A DNA stretch of 64,000 bases from Streptomyces davaonensis JCM 4913 (GTDB lineage: Bacteria > Actinomycetota > Actinomycetes > Streptomycetales > Streptomycetaceae), in assembly GCF_000349325.1 (NCBI RefSeq), contig NC_020504.1:9094326-9158325 (forward strand). The letters are read 5' to 3'. The translations under genes were made by a program, and so were the position numbers. The notes under the pieces are model-generated. The model worked only from the letters and a program-made list of their open reading frames with translations. It did not search any database and had not been told where the DNA came from. Within the stretch, counting starts at the first letter, position 1; each line of letters starts with the position of its first letter. Shown piece after piece: positions 8,719-17,485 of this stretch.

Positions 8719-9089
8719 CCTCGACTACGACACAGCAACAGCTCTTCCAGTACCTGGAGGACCGCTTCTCGTGCGCGCAGGCGTGTACGGCATGTGCCCG
8801 CGCCTGCGCGCTGCGCGCGAGCCTGGCGGCGTCGGACGGGACGGCGGAGGAGGAACTCGTCCGGCGCAAGGGCATCCTGTGCGCGGAGGTGTGCGACGCC
8901 ACCTGCCGGGTGCTGTCCGAGCAGGGGCCGGCCGACGAGGCCGGTGTCCGCGTCCGGTTGGAGTGGTGCCGCACGGTGTGCCTGGAGTGCGCCCACGCCT
9001 TCGACGGGCAGCCCGGCGCGGAGGACGGCGCGAAGGCCTGCCGCGAATGTGCGCAGTCCTGCACGGACTTGCTCGCGTCACTGGCGTGA
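8715..9089 (+). CDS. Cys-rich four-helix-bundle protein, possible copper-storage (DUF326/Csp-like)
   Basis: 124 residues with 13 cysteines in CxxxC/CxxC patterns, one set per predicted helix: FSCAQACTACARAC, CAEVCDATC, CRTVCLECAH and CRECAQSC. This regular placement is that of DUF326 and Csp-type proteins, which line a helix bundle with Cys to hold Cu(I). It is not a ferredoxin pattern. There is no signal peptide, so it would be a cytosolic type. The GTG start overlaps the ppdK stop by 4 bp, so the two are co-translated. Metal identity is inferred; zinc or iron binding is not excluded. Confidence 0.75.
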   Translation: MTSTTTQQQLFQYLEDRFSCAQACTACARACALRASLAASDGTAEEELVRRKGILCAEVCDATCRVLSEQGPADEAGVRVRLEWCRTVCLECAHAFDGQPGAEDGAKACRECAQSCTDLLASLA

Positions 9090-9143
9090 GACCTGCTTCC
9101 CTCCGACGTGCGGCATCCGGCATCCCTGGGCATTCCCAATTTC

Positions 9144-9157
9144 TGGAACACGTTCTA
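9144..9157. promoter_or_regulatory. KstR/TetR-like palindrome TGGAACACGTTCTA
   Basis: This 14-mer fits the mycobacterial KstR consensus TnnAACnnGTTnnA completely and lies 44 bp before the GTG of the acyl-CoA dehydrogenase. KstR-type TetR repressors release such sites when steroid- or fatty-acyl-CoA is present. No KstR-like gene is in the window, so the regulator is inferred. Confidence 0.5.
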
Positions 9158-9201
9158 CGGTGTGCGCCGTCAGGACCGGCCGAGGGAGACCTGGAGGCGC
9201 C

Positions 9202-10380
9202 GTGCATCTGGACCACACGCCCGAACAGCAGCGGCTGCGCACCGAACTGCGCGCCTACTTCGCCGAGCTGGTGCCGGACGACGCCCACGCCCGCCACACC
9301 GAACCCGCCGCCCAGAAGCGCTTCTACCGCGAGACGATCCGGCGCCTCGGCGCGGACCGCTGGCTCGGCATGGGCTGGCCCAAGGAGTACGGCGGACGCG
9401 GCCTGACCGCGATGGAACAGTTCATCTTCTTCGACGAGGCCGCCCAGGCGGGCGTACCGCTGCCGCTGATGGCGCTGAACACCGTCGGCCCGACGATCAT
9501 GCAGTTCGGCACCGACGAGCAGAAGGCGTTCTTCCTGCCGCGGATCCTCTCCGGCGAGATCGACTTCGCGATCGGCTACAGCGAGCCCGACGCGGGCACC
9601 GACCTCGCCTCCCTGCGCACCCGCGCGGTGCGCGACGGCGACGAGTACGTCGTGAACGGGCAGAAGATCTGGACCACCAACGGCGACACGGCCGACTGGG
9701 TCTGGCTCGCCGTGCGCACCGACCCGGCCGCCCCCGCCCACAAGGGCATCACCATGCTCCTCGTGCCGACCAGTGACCCCGGCTACTCCTGCACCCTGAT
9801 CAACACCCTCGCCGGGCACGACACCACCGCCAGCTACTACGAGAACGTCCGCGTCCCCGTCTCGCGCCGCGTCGGCGCCGAGAACCAGGGCTGGCGGCTG
9901 ATCACCAACCAGCTCAACCACGAGCGCGTCACCCTCGCCGCCCACGGCACCATGGCCATCCGCGCCCTGCACGACGTGCAACGCTGGGCGACCGGGACCA
10001 AGCTCGCCGACGGCCGCCGCGTCATCGACCTGCCCTGGGTCCGCCGCCTCCTCGCCCGCACCCACGTCCGCCTCGACGCCCTGAAACTCCTCAACTGGCA
10101 GATGGTGCAGGCCGTCCAGGACGGCACCCTCACCCCGCAGGACGCCTCGGCGGTGAAGGTCTACGGCTCCGAGGCCCGCCGTGACGCCTACGCCTGGCTC
10201 ATGGAGATCGTGGCCGCGCCGGGTGCGCTGAAGGAGGGATCCGCGGGCGCGATCCTCCGGGGCGAGCTGGAACGCGGCTACCGCTCCGCCGTGATCTTCA
10301 CCTTCGGCGGCGGCAACAACGAGATCCAGCGCGAGATCATCTCCTGGATCGGTCTGGGGATGCCGCGGGTCCGGCGTTAG
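9202..10380 (+). CDS. Acyl-CoA dehydrogenase family protein
   Basis: 392 residues, the full acyl-CoA dehydrogenase length. N-terminal helical domain, then the flavin-contact stretch IGYSEPDAGTDLASLRTRA and KIWTTNGDTADW (middle beta domain), then the C-terminal helical domain ending FTFGGGNNEIQREIISW. The last motif is the GGTxEIQR variant in which the usual catalytic Glu of MCAD-type enzymes is Gly; many actinobacterial steroid or branched-chain enzymes share this. The GTG at 9202 has GGAGG 4 bp upstream; the frame extends further left but without family similarity. A KstR-like palindrome precedes it. Substrate unknown. Confidence 0.9.
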   Translation: MHLDHTPEQQRLRTELRAYFAELVPDDAHARHTEPAAQKRFYRETIRRLGADRWLGMGWPKEYGGRGLTAMEQFIFFDEAAQAGVPLPLMALNTVGPTIMQFGTDEQKAFFLPRILSGEIDFAIGYSEPDAGTDLASLRTRAVRDGDEYVVNGQKIWTTNGDTADWVWLAVRTDPAAPAHKGITMLLVPTSDPGYSCTLINTLAGHDTTASYYENVRVPVSRRVGAENQGWRLITNQLNHERVTLAAHGTMAIRALHDVQRWATGTKLADGRRVIDLPWVRRLLARTHVRLDALKLLNWQMVQAVQDGTLTPQDASAVKVYGSEARRDAYAWLMEIVAAPGALKEGSAGAILRGELERGYRSAVIFTFGGGNNEIQREIISWIGLGMPRVRR

Positions 10381-10383
10381 CCT
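10378..10383 (+). promoter_or_regulatory. Probable -10 element TAGCCT of a leaderless promoter
   Basis: TAGCCT is followed by exactly 6 bases and then the ATG at 10390, the spacing expected when transcription starts at the start codon. Its TAG is also the stop codon of the acyl-CoA dehydrogenase. The downstream gene has no ribosome-binding site, consistent with a leaderless mRNA. Confidence 0.5.
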
Positions 10384-10389
10384 GCGGAC

Positions 10390-11232
10390 ATGGGCGATCC
10401 CGGGCTGTTCACACCGAACTCCGTCACCTGGCAGATGCACGGCGATCCCATGATGTGGATCGCCGGTGTCCGCGCACTGTACTTCCAGGCCCTGCACCCA
10501 CGGGCGGTGCGCGGAGTGATCCAGAACTCCGACTTCCGGCACGACGCCTGGGGCCGCCTGCTGCGCACCGCCAACTTCGTCGGCACCATCACCTACGGCA
10601 CCACCGAGTCCGCCGAGCGGGCCGGGGCCCGGGTCCGGAAGATCCACTCCAAGCTGACGGCCACCGATCCCGACACCGGCGAGGAGTACCCGGTCGACGA
10701 ACCCGAACTGCTTCTGTGGGTCCACTGCGCGGAGATCGACTCCTATCTGAGCGTCATGCGCCGCTCGGGCTTCCGGCTCACCGACGCCGAGGCCGACCGG
10801 TACATCCGCGAACACCTCGTCAGCGCCCGCCTGGTGGGCCTCGACCCCGACGCCGTACCCGCCGACCGGGCCGAGCTGGCGGCGTACTTCGAGAAGGTGC
10901 GCCCCGAACTCGCCGCCGGAGCCGAGGCACGCGAGGTGGACGACTTCCTGCTCCGCCCGCCGACGCACCCGCTCCTGGTCCCTGCGCGTGACCTGGTATG
11001 GCGGCGCGTGGCGCACCTGGCGTACGCCGCGCTGCCCCCGTACGCCCATGAGCTGTACGGCAGGACAGCGCCCGAACCCGCCGTGGTGGACCGCCGGTTG
11101 CGTACCGCGGGGCATGTGCTGCGGGCCATTCCGGAACGGGTGCGCTGGCAACTGCCGCCCAAACACATCCTGCGCGCGATGGCGAGACTCGGCCCCGGCG
11201 CGCGCCCGGCACCGTACAAACTCGGACGATAG
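10390..11232 (+). CDS. Oxygenase MpaB family protein (DUF2236)
   Basis: 280 residues. The N terminus MGDPGLFTPNSVTWQMHGDP followed by ALHPRAVRGVIQNSDFRHDAWGRL is typical of the DUF2236/MpaB family, which includes heme-dependent oxygenases such as latex-clearing protein and fungal MpaB. The internal His and Arg residues are those the family uses around the heme. No signal peptide or membrane segment is obvious. It probably has its own leaderless promoter within the end of the acyl-CoA dehydrogenase gene. The physiological substrate is unknown. Confidence 0.85.
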   Translation: MGDPGLFTPNSVTWQMHGDPMMWIAGVRALYFQALHPRAVRGVIQNSDFRHDAWGRLLRTANFVGTITYGTTESAERAGARVRKIHSKLTATDPDTGEEYPVDEPELLLWVHCAEIDSYLSVMRRSGFRLTDAEADRYIREHLVSARLVGLDPDAVPADRAELAAYFEKVRPELAAGAEAREVDDFLLRPPTHPLLVPARDLVWRRVAHLAYAALPPYAHELYGRTAPEPAVVDRRLRTAGHVLRAIPERVRWQLPPKHILRAMARLGPGARPAPYKLGR

Positions 11233-11292
11233 CTCGCCATACTGGACGAGCCAGGGGAGGGCGGGGCACCACAGCGACGGGGGCGAGCGCGG

Positions 11293-13530
11293 GTGGGGGA
11301 GAGCAGGCTGATCCAGGGCCGGTACCGGCTGCTGGACCTGATCGGGCGCGGCGGCATGGGCGAGGTGTGGCGGGCGCGCGACGAATCGCTCGGCCGGCAG
11401 GTCGCCGTGAAGTGCCTCAAGCCGCTCGGCCCGCATCACGACCAGTCCTTCACCCGGGTCCTCAGAGAGCGGTTCCGGCGCGAGGCCAGGGTCGCCGCCG
11501 CGCTCCAGCATCGCGGCGTCACGGTCGTCCATGACTTCGGCGAGTCGGACGGCGTCCTGTATCTCGTCATGGAGCTGCTGGAGGGCCGCAACCTCAGCCA
11601 GCTGCTGGAGGACAACAAGCACCATCCGCTGCCCGTGCCCGCCGTCGTCGAGATCGCCGACCAGGTCACCGCCGCCCTCGCCTACACCCACCAGCAGGGC
11701 ATCGTGCACCGGGACCTGAAGCCCGCGAACATCGTGCGGCTGACCGACGGCACCGTGAAGATCTGCGACTTCGGCATCGCCCGCCTCGGCGCCGACATCG
11801 GCTTCACCTCCCGGCTGACGGGCACCGGCATCGCCATGGGCACCCCGCACTACATGTCCCCGGAACAGATCGGCGGATCCGAGGTCGACCAGCGCAGCGA
11901 CCTGTACTCGCTGGGCTGTGTGCTCTACGAGATCGCCACCGGCGTACCGCCCTTCGACCTCGACGACGCCTGGGCCGTCCTCGTCGGACACCGGGACACC
12001 CCGCCGCGTCCGCCCCGCGAACACCGCACGGAACTCCCCGAGTTCCTGGAGAAGGTCATCCTGGACCTGCTCGCCAAGCGCCCCGAGGACCGGCCGCACG
12101 ACGCCCGCGAGGTGGGCCGCCGGATCGGCCTCGGCCGCGGCACCCCGACCTATGTCCCGACCGTCCTCACCCCGCGCCCGGAACCACGCCCGCCCGAGCC
12201 GGCCGGCCGCGAGGCCCGGCTGCCGTCCTGGACCCAGGGCATGACCACCGGCCACAAGGCCACCGGCGCCGGGCTGCGCCCCACGCCCCCGGATGCCGGG
12301 GCCGCGCTCACCGGCGAATGGATTCCCCGCCCCGCCGCCGGCCGACCCGCGGAACCGGTGACCCAGGACCCGCCCGCCCCCGACCCGGCGGCGCTCACCG
12401 CGCTGGCCGGCCGGCACAACGCCGGACTCAGCCTCGGACGGCTCGGCCGCTGGGCGGAGGCCGGGGAGGTCCACCGCGCGGTCGCCGCCGAACGCGAGCA
12501 TCTGCTCGGACCCGAGCACCCCGACACCCTCGCCAGCCGCTACGAGGTCGCCTTCACCCTCAGCCGCACCGGCCGCGCGGCCGATGCCCTGCGCGAGTAC
12601 AAGCACGTCGCCCGCGCCAGAAGCCTCGCCCTCGGCCCCGACCACCCGGAAACCCTCGCCGCCCGCCAGGAAATGGCCTACGTGCTGGGCCAGTTGGGCC
12701 GCCACTTCGACGCCCACCAGGTGTACCTCTCGGTACTCGCGGCCCGCGAGCGGGCCATGGGCGCCGAGCACCCCGACACCCTGCGCTGCCGGCACAACCT
12801 GGCCTTCAACCTCAGCAGGCTCGGGCGCCTGGAGGACTCGTACCGCATGGCCTGCGAGGTCGCCGCCGCGCGCGCCCGGGTGCTCGGCCCCGACCACCCG
12901 GAAACCCTCGTCACCCGCTACGAAGTCGCCTACGCGCTCGGTCAGTTGGGCCGCTGGGCGGAGGCCCTGCACACCTACCACGAGGTCGCCGGGGCCCGCG
13001 CCCAGGCGCTCGGCCCCGACCACGCCGACACCCTCGCCGCCCGCTACGAGGTCGGCATCAGCCTGGGGCGCCTCGGTCGCAGCGCGGAGGCGCTCCAGCT
13101 GTACCGCGAGCTGATCGAGGACCGCACCCGGGTGCACGGCCCCACCCACCCCGAGACCCTGCGCGCCCGCCACGGCCTGGGCGTCAACCTGGGCCGCCTC
13201 GGCCGCTGGGAGGAGGCCCTCGCCGAGTCCCGCGACGTCTGCGCGATCCGTGAGCGGGTGCTCGGACCCGAGCATCCGGACACCCTCGTCAGCCGCCGCG
13301 AGGTCGCCGTCGGCCTGGGCTGGCTGGGCCGCTGGCCCGACGCGCTCGCCGAGTACCGCAGGGTGGCCGCCGCCCGCGAACGCGTCCTCGGCCCCGCCCA
13401 CCCCGACACCCTGGCCAGCCGCAACGACGAGGCCCACTGCCTCGAACAACTCGGCCGCGCGGCAGAGGCGGTGGAGCTGTACCGGAGGGTTGCGGCGCTA
13501 CGGCAGCAGGGGACGTCGGGCGGGCGGTGA
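11293..13530 (+). CDS. Serine/threonine protein kinase with C-terminal NphP/TPR_10-type repeats
   Basis: 745 residues. The kinase domain (about 12-275) is complete: glycine loop GRGGMGEVWRARD, VAVK lysine, HRDLKPANIV catalytic loop, DFGIARL and GTPHYMSPEQ. A Pro-rich linker (about 285-365) follows, then about nine 42-residue repeats (about 370-740), each with a GPEHPDTLxxR...LGRLGR core. There is no transmembrane segment, unlike PknB, so it is probably cytosolic and docks partners through the repeats. It is convergent with the CHAT operon (36-bp gap). The GTG at 11293 is the first start in frame; the ribosome-binding site is weak, so the start could shift by a few codons. Confidence 0.93.
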   Translation: MGESRLIQGRYRLLDLIGRGGMGEVWRARDESLGRQVAVKCLKPLGPHHDQSFTRVLRERFRREARVAAALQHRGVTVVHDFGESDGVLYLVMELLEGRNLSQLLEDNKHHPLPVPAVVEIADQVTAALAYTHQQGIVHRDLKPANIVRLTDGTVKICDFGIARLGADIGFTSRLTGTGIAMGTPHYMSPEQIGGSEVDQRSDLYSLGCVLYEIATGVPPFDLDDAWAVLVGHRDTPPRPPREHRTELPEFLEKVILDLLAKRPEDRPHDAREVGRRIGLGRGTPTYVPTVLTPRPEPRPPEPAGREARLPSWTQGMTTGHKATGAGLRPTPPDAGAALTGEWIPRPAAGRPAEPVTQDPPAPDPAALTALAGRHNAGLSLGRLGRWAEAGEVHRAVAAEREHLLGPEHPDTLASRYEVAFTLSRTGRAADALREYKHVARARSLALGPDHPETLAARQEMAYVLGQLGRHFDAHQVYLSVLAARERAMGAEHPDTLRCRHNLAFNLSRLGRLEDSYRMACEVAAARARVLGPDHPETLVTRYEVAYALGQLGRWAEALHTYHEVAGARAQALGPDHADTLAARYEVGISLGRLGRSAEALQLYRELIEDRTRVHGPTHPETLRARHGLGVNLGRLGRWEEALAESRDVCAIRERVLGPEHPDTLVSRREVAVGLGWLGRWPDALAEYRRVAAARERVLGPAHPDTLASRNDEAHCLEQLGRAAEAVELYRRVAALRQQGTSGGR
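12400..13490 (+). repeat. Nine tandem 126-bp repeats coding TPR units in the kinase gene
   Basis: Within the kinase gene a unit of about 126 bp (42 codons) recurs about nine times. Each copy encodes a variant of R-x-E-V-A-x-x-L-G-x-L-G-R-W-A-E-A and ends in LGPxHPDTLA. The repeats are diverged and therefore old. They could promote unequal recombination and copy-number change. Confidence 0.85.
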
Positions 13531-13566
13531 CGGGGGCGGCGGAGTCCGGCCCTCCCGGTCGCGCCC

Positions 13567-14127
13567 TCAGACGGTGCCCGGAGGGTCGGTCGGCCCCTGC
13601 CCCGGCCCGAGGGCGCCCGGGTCGGTGGGCGTCGTGCCGCCGCCCTGGCCGAGGATCCGCTGGTACAGGTCCGCGAGCTGCATCAGCGTCGACCCCTTCG
13701 TGGCCTCCTTGGTCAGCTCGAAACTGACCTTGCCCTTGGAGGTCTTGCGCTCCATCTTCACGCTGACCTTGGTCTGGAGGAAGGCGACCAGCGCGACCAG
13801 CACCACCACCCCGGCCGACACCTCGACGACGGCCAGCTGATCGTCCACGGGCGGCTCGGCCAGCAGCGGCTCCGCCAGCGAACGGGTCCCCGGGTCCTCG
13901 GCCAGCGCGTCCAGGAGCCGCCGACCGGTGTCGAGAGCCAGCCCCTCGTCGTCCAGCAGCCACGCCGCTGACCCCGGGGCGTCGGCGTGCGTGAGCAGCG
14001 CTTCGACGATCTGCAACGCCTCGTCGTCGTTCTCCGCCGCCAGACCGTGCTGGGCGGCGAGATCCTCGGTGATCTCCTGAAGCGCCAGCACCACGGAACG
14101 GCGGGCCATCGGCGGGGACATGGTCAT
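13567..14127 (-). CDS. Small single-pass membrane protein of unknown function, third gene of the CHAT operon
   Basis: 186 residues. I recognise no family. About 1-100 is acidic and helical (ALQEITEDLAAQHGLAAEN). One hydrophobic segment, VVEVSAGVVVLVALVAFL (about 108-126), is followed by a basic, beta-prone stretch (KVSVKMERKTSKGKVSFELT), a short helix and a Gly/Pro-rich tail. The layout (soluble sensor-like part, one membrane helix, charged beta segment) is reminiscent of small constant components that accompany caspase-like and STAND effectors in actinobacterial conflict systems; this is inference. The ATG at 14127 has AAGGAG 5 bp upstream. It lies 40 bp after the CHAT gene and is very likely cotranscribed. 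Confidence 0.7.
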   Translation of the reverse strand: MTMSPPMARRSVVLALQEITEDLAAQHGLAAENDDEALQIVEALLTHADAPGSAAWLLDDEGLALDTGRRLLDALAEDPGTRSLAEPLLAEPPVDDQLAVVEVSAGVVVLVALVAFLQTKVSVKMERKTSKGKVSFELTKEATKGSTLMQLADLYQRILGQGGGTTPTDPGALGPGQGPTDPPGTV

Positions 14128-14167
14128 ACGGACTCCTTGTGACGTCGTACTGCGAGGCGGCCGGGGA

Positions 14168-17100
14168 TCAGCGCCAGTCCCCGGTGAGGGTGAAGGCGCC
14201 CCAGTGGAAGACATGGCCGAGCCAGGGACGGTCCGGGTCCTGGGCGAGTTCGCGCTGCGCCTCCCACAGGGCCCGCCAGGCGGGTGTGCCGCGCCCCAGT
14301 CGCCGGTAGAAGGCGGCGAGCAGCTCGCGTGAACTCTCCTGGTTCACATCCCAGCGCGGGGCGATCACACTGCGGCTGCCCGAGCGCAGGAACGCCCAGG
14401 TCAGCCCGGTGAGATCGGCGCCCGGATGGTCGGCCTCGCCCCAGCCCGCCGAGCAGGCGCGCAGGACCAGCCGCCGCGGCGCGGCGTCCGCGGCCGTCAC
14501 GTCCCGCACCCGCAGCAGATAGCGGGCCTGGGCGGGGACGTTGTGCGGCTCCCAGTTCCGGCTGGGGCGTGAGCGGCCGTCGGAGAACAGCAGCGCCGCC
14601 TCCAACGGGTCGTCGGTGTCGGTGAAGCCATGGCATGTCACATGGGCGAGATCGGCCTCGCCGAGGGCGGTGCGTACCGCGCCCGGGGTCGCGGCGAGCC
14701 CGGCCACCCGGGACACGGCACTCCAGGGACCCTCGCTCAGCAGCGCGTCGTCCTCCTCGAACAGCGCGGTGTCGTCCTCTCGGCCCGCGCAGCCCACGGC
14801 GACCGCTGTGCGGGGCGGGGCGGCGGGATGCGCCAGGAGATAGCGCAGACTGCTCACGCCGGGGACGCTGACCACGGCGTTCGACTCCCCGAGCCGACCG
14901 CCCGACGGGAGGGGGAGCGCGGCGAACGGCACCCCGGTCAGGGGCCCGTGCCCCGAGACGGCCACCAGGCGCCGCTCGGTGAGGAGATCGGCGAAGGGCT
15001 CCAGCAGGGGAGTCAGCTCGGCGAGGAACGAGGTGTCGCGCTTGTCGGGCCGCCGAGCGGGCAGCGGGCGGAGCAGGACACCGGAGTCCGGGTCCCGGCC
15101 GCCGTTGAAGACGGTGCGCAGCCGACGGACGAGGGCCTTGATCCGGTCCCGCCCGAGCGGGACGCGGCGCACACGCAGCGGCTCGCCGTCGGACGTCAGC
15201 ACGAAGCAATAGGTGTGGCGGTTCCCGCAGAAGTAGGAGGCGAGGACCATGCCCTCGGGCGGGGCGTGCCGGGTGAGCAGGGCGCGGACCTCTTCCAGCC
15301 GCGCCGGGGCTCCCGCGCGCAGCCGCGCGTACTGCGGGGCGTGGTCGCCGATCGCGGTGTGCACCGCGGACAACTGGGACGTGAGCCGTTCGGCCTCGTC
15401 CTCGGACGCCGGGCCCAGCGAGCCAAGTGCCGACCGGGTCATCTCGTGCCGCAGCGCCGTCAGCAGCTGGCGCTCCGCGGAGACCAACTGCTCGGGCACC
15501 GCCGGGGGTTCGGGCAGCGGACCGAGAGCCAGGTCGGCCAGCAGATCCCGGGCCTTCACCTCCTCATGGAGGTCGAAGCACCGCTCCGCCACGGACCGCT
15601 CGTCGGGCGAGGGCAGTTCGTCGCCGTGGTCGTGCAGCAGGGTCAGCAACGGCTCGTACTCGTGCAGCGCCTGTCCACCGGCCTCGGCGCGCAGAACGGG
15701 CCACGGGGCCCGCTCGATCCGGCCCAGTGCCGCGTCCCGGCACCACTGGAGGAGCGTGAGGCATTCACCCCGCAGTTCGGGCCGCTCGCCCAGCTTGTCG
15801 ACGAAGGCCATGCGCTCCTTGACGCTGTCGGCGTCCACGCCGTCGACACTGCCTTCGGCGAGCGTGGCGGCGCGCTCGTCGGCCTCGCCGATCAGCCGCC
15901 GGGACAGCTCCGCGGCCTCCGTCCAGCGGTCCAGCCGGACCAGGCAGGTCATCAGGGCCCGTCCGGTCACGAACTCGCCCACGGAGGTGCCCCGTTCGCG
16001 GGCCTCGGCGTGGAGTTCGGTGAGCCGGGGGAGCAGTTCCCGCGCCGTCGCGGGGCGCTCGTCGCGTTCGATGCGGCGATTGAGCGCGTTGGCCAGGATC
16101 ACGGCGCCGTCGATCGTACGGCGGAACTCCAGGGACGTCCGATTGCTCTCCTCGTACCAGGCCAGGGCCCGGTCGTCGTCGCCGCGCTCCTCGGCGATCT
16201 CCCCGAGCCCGGCCAGACACGCGACCTCGTTCACACTCCGGGTGCTCGCGTCCTGACGCATCTCCGCCAGCGCCGCGCGGTACTCCTCCTCCGCCTCGTC
16301 CAGATACCCCATGCGGCACAGGTGCTGCGCCAGCGCGCCGCGGAACGTGTGGGACATCAGGATCCCGCCGCGCAGCGCCGTGGCCAGGTTCTCCTGGAAG
16401 ACGCGCAGCGCCTCCCTGCTGCGGCCCCTGCTCTGGAGCGAGTTCGCCCACAGCGCCCGCGCCCGCAGCACCATCGGGATGTCGTGCACCGCCTCGGCGG
16501 TCTCGACGGCCTGCCGGAAGTCCGCCGACGCGGCTTCCAGGGTGCCGTGATGCAGATGGGTCTTCCCGCGTTCGACCAGCAGATCGAGGTACAGCGGATG
16601 GGGGCGGTCGAGAGCGAGGTCACCGGAGATGTCGCGGGCGCTCTCCAGGGCCCGGTCGAAGTGGTGCAGAGCGCCGCGGTGCAGGCCCTGCGCGGACATC
16701 TCGATCGCCACGATCCGGTCGAACTCCAGCCAGCGCTGCCGGTCGTCGTCCAGATGCCGCAACTCGCGCTGACAGTCCAGCAGGACCTTCAGACCCTGCC
16801 GGAGGTCGCCCAGACTGCGGTGTGCCTGCGCCAGCATCGAGTACGCCCAGTAGGTGACCTCCGGGTTCTCCGCGATACGTCCGCTGCCGTGCAGCGCGAC
16901 GACGGCCCGGCCGGCGTGGAAGCGCGCGTGCCGCCGGTCACGCATCCGGTCCAGGTCGGCCATTCCGGCCCGCTCCGCACGGCGGGCGCGCTCCATCAGG
17001 CCGTACGCCCACCAGGTGCGGGCCCGCACCACGGCCAGCGGCGAGTCCGGGGCGGCCATGGCGACCGCCGCCAGCACGGCCGAGCGCTGGTAGTCGTGCA

Positions 17101-17485
17101 GGCCCTTGTAGTGGCCGAGGAGGTGCTGGGCGACCGGCACCGGATCGTCGGGCAGCGCGCCCGGCTGGGCACGGAAGACGAGGAAGGCCTCCATCAGGTT
17201 GAGCCGGGCCGCGCGGTCCAGCAGCGCCGCGAAATCGGGGTGGCCCCGGTCGTTCACCTTGAGCTGCCAGCGCTCGCGGGCCTGTCCGGCCAGGAACTCC
17301 AGCAGCTCGGCCTCGGCCGCCCGTCCCGCGCCGACCGCTGCGGCGGCCTGCGTCCGCAGCGAGGTCAGCACGAGCGGCCGTACGGACTCGGACAGCCGGT
17401 CCAGGTTGCCGACCATGGTGTCGTAGTCCGTCGAGCGGATCACGAGGAAGTCCACCAGCGACTCCCCGGCGCCGGGGCTGGTCAT
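14168..17485 (-). CDS. CHAT-domain protein with TPR-like helical repeats (caspase-like protease candidate)
   Basis: 1105 residues. About 1-700 is alpha-helical with TPR-like units (for example ACLAGLGEIAEERGDDDRAL and CRMGYLDEAEEEYRAALAEM). The C-terminal CHAT domain spans about 770-1105. The caspase-type dyad is intact: His952 in HVTCHGF and Cys1011 in VLRACSAGWG, so catalysis is expected. CHAT proteases are related to separase and gasdermin- or Craspase-activating enzymes and act in cell death or defence. Its start overlaps the stop of the upstream helical gene in an ATGA, and a small membrane protein follows. Substrate unknown; no gasdermin-like gene is visible nearby. Confidence 0.92.
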   Translation of the reverse strand: MTSPGAGESLVDFLVIRSTDYDTMVGNLDRLSESVRPLVLTSLRTQAAAAVGAGRAAEAELLEFLAGQARERWQLKVNDRGHPDFAALLDRAARLNLMEAFLVFRAQPGALPDDPVPVAQHLLGHYKGLHDYQRSAVLAAVAMAAPDSPLAVVRARTWWAYGLMERARRAERAGMADLDRMRDRRHARFHAGRAVVALHGSGRIAENPEVTYWAYSMLAQAHRSLGDLRQGLKVLLDCQRELRHLDDDRQRWLEFDRIVAIEMSAQGLHRGALHHFDRALESARDISGDLALDRPHPLYLDLLVERGKTHLHHGTLEAASADFRQAVETAEAVHDIPMVLRARALWANSLQSRGRSREALRVFQENLATALRGGILMSHTFRGALAQHLCRMGYLDEAEEEYRAALAEMRQDASTRSVNEVACLAGLGEIAEERGDDDRALAWYEESNRTSLEFRRTIDGAVILANALNRRIERDERPATARELLPRLTELHAEARERGTSVGEFVTGRALMTCLVRLDRWTEAAELSRRLIGEADERAATLAEGSVDGVDADSVKERMAFVDKLGERPELRGECLTLLQWCRDAALGRIERAPWPVLRAEAGGQALHEYEPLLTLLHDHGDELPSPDERSVAERCFDLHEEVKARDLLADLALGPLPEPPAVPEQLVSAERQLLTALRHEMTRSALGSLGPASEDEAERLTSQLSAVHTAIGDHAPQYARLRAGAPARLEEVRALLTRHAPPEGMVLASYFCGNRHTYCFVLTSDGEPLRVRRVPLGRDRIKALVRRLRTVFNGGRDPDSGVLLRPLPARRPDKRDTSFLAELTPLLEPFADLLTERRLVAVSGHGPLTGVPFAALPLPSGGRLGESNAVVSVPGVSSLRYLLAHPAAPPRTAVAVGCAGREDDTALFEEDDALLSEGPWSAVSRVAGLAATPGAVRTALGEADLAHVTCHGFTDTDDPLEAALLFSDGRSRPSRNWEPHNVPAQARYLLRVRDVTAADAAPRRLVLRACSAGWGEADHPGADLTGLTWAFLRSGSRSVIAPRWDVNQESSRELLAAFYRRLGRGTPAWRALWEAQRELAQDPDRPWLGHVFHWGAFTLTGDWR

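Noticed and set aside
9202-10380. Missing catalytic Glu in the acyl-CoA dehydrogenase as a novelty
   Set aside because: The GGTxEIQR-type C terminus without that Glu is common in other acyl-CoA dehydrogenase subfamilies.
8725-13449. A 1574-codon minus-strand frame opposite the acyl-CoA dehydrogenase and kinase genes
   Set aside because: Its product is repetitive Gly/Val/Ala-rich sequence mirroring the TPR repeats; the plus-strand genes have clear motifs.
12400-13490. Repeat array considered as CRISPR or minisatellite
   Set aside because: Units are in frame, 126 bp, diverged and encode TPRs in a kinase gene; no spacers.
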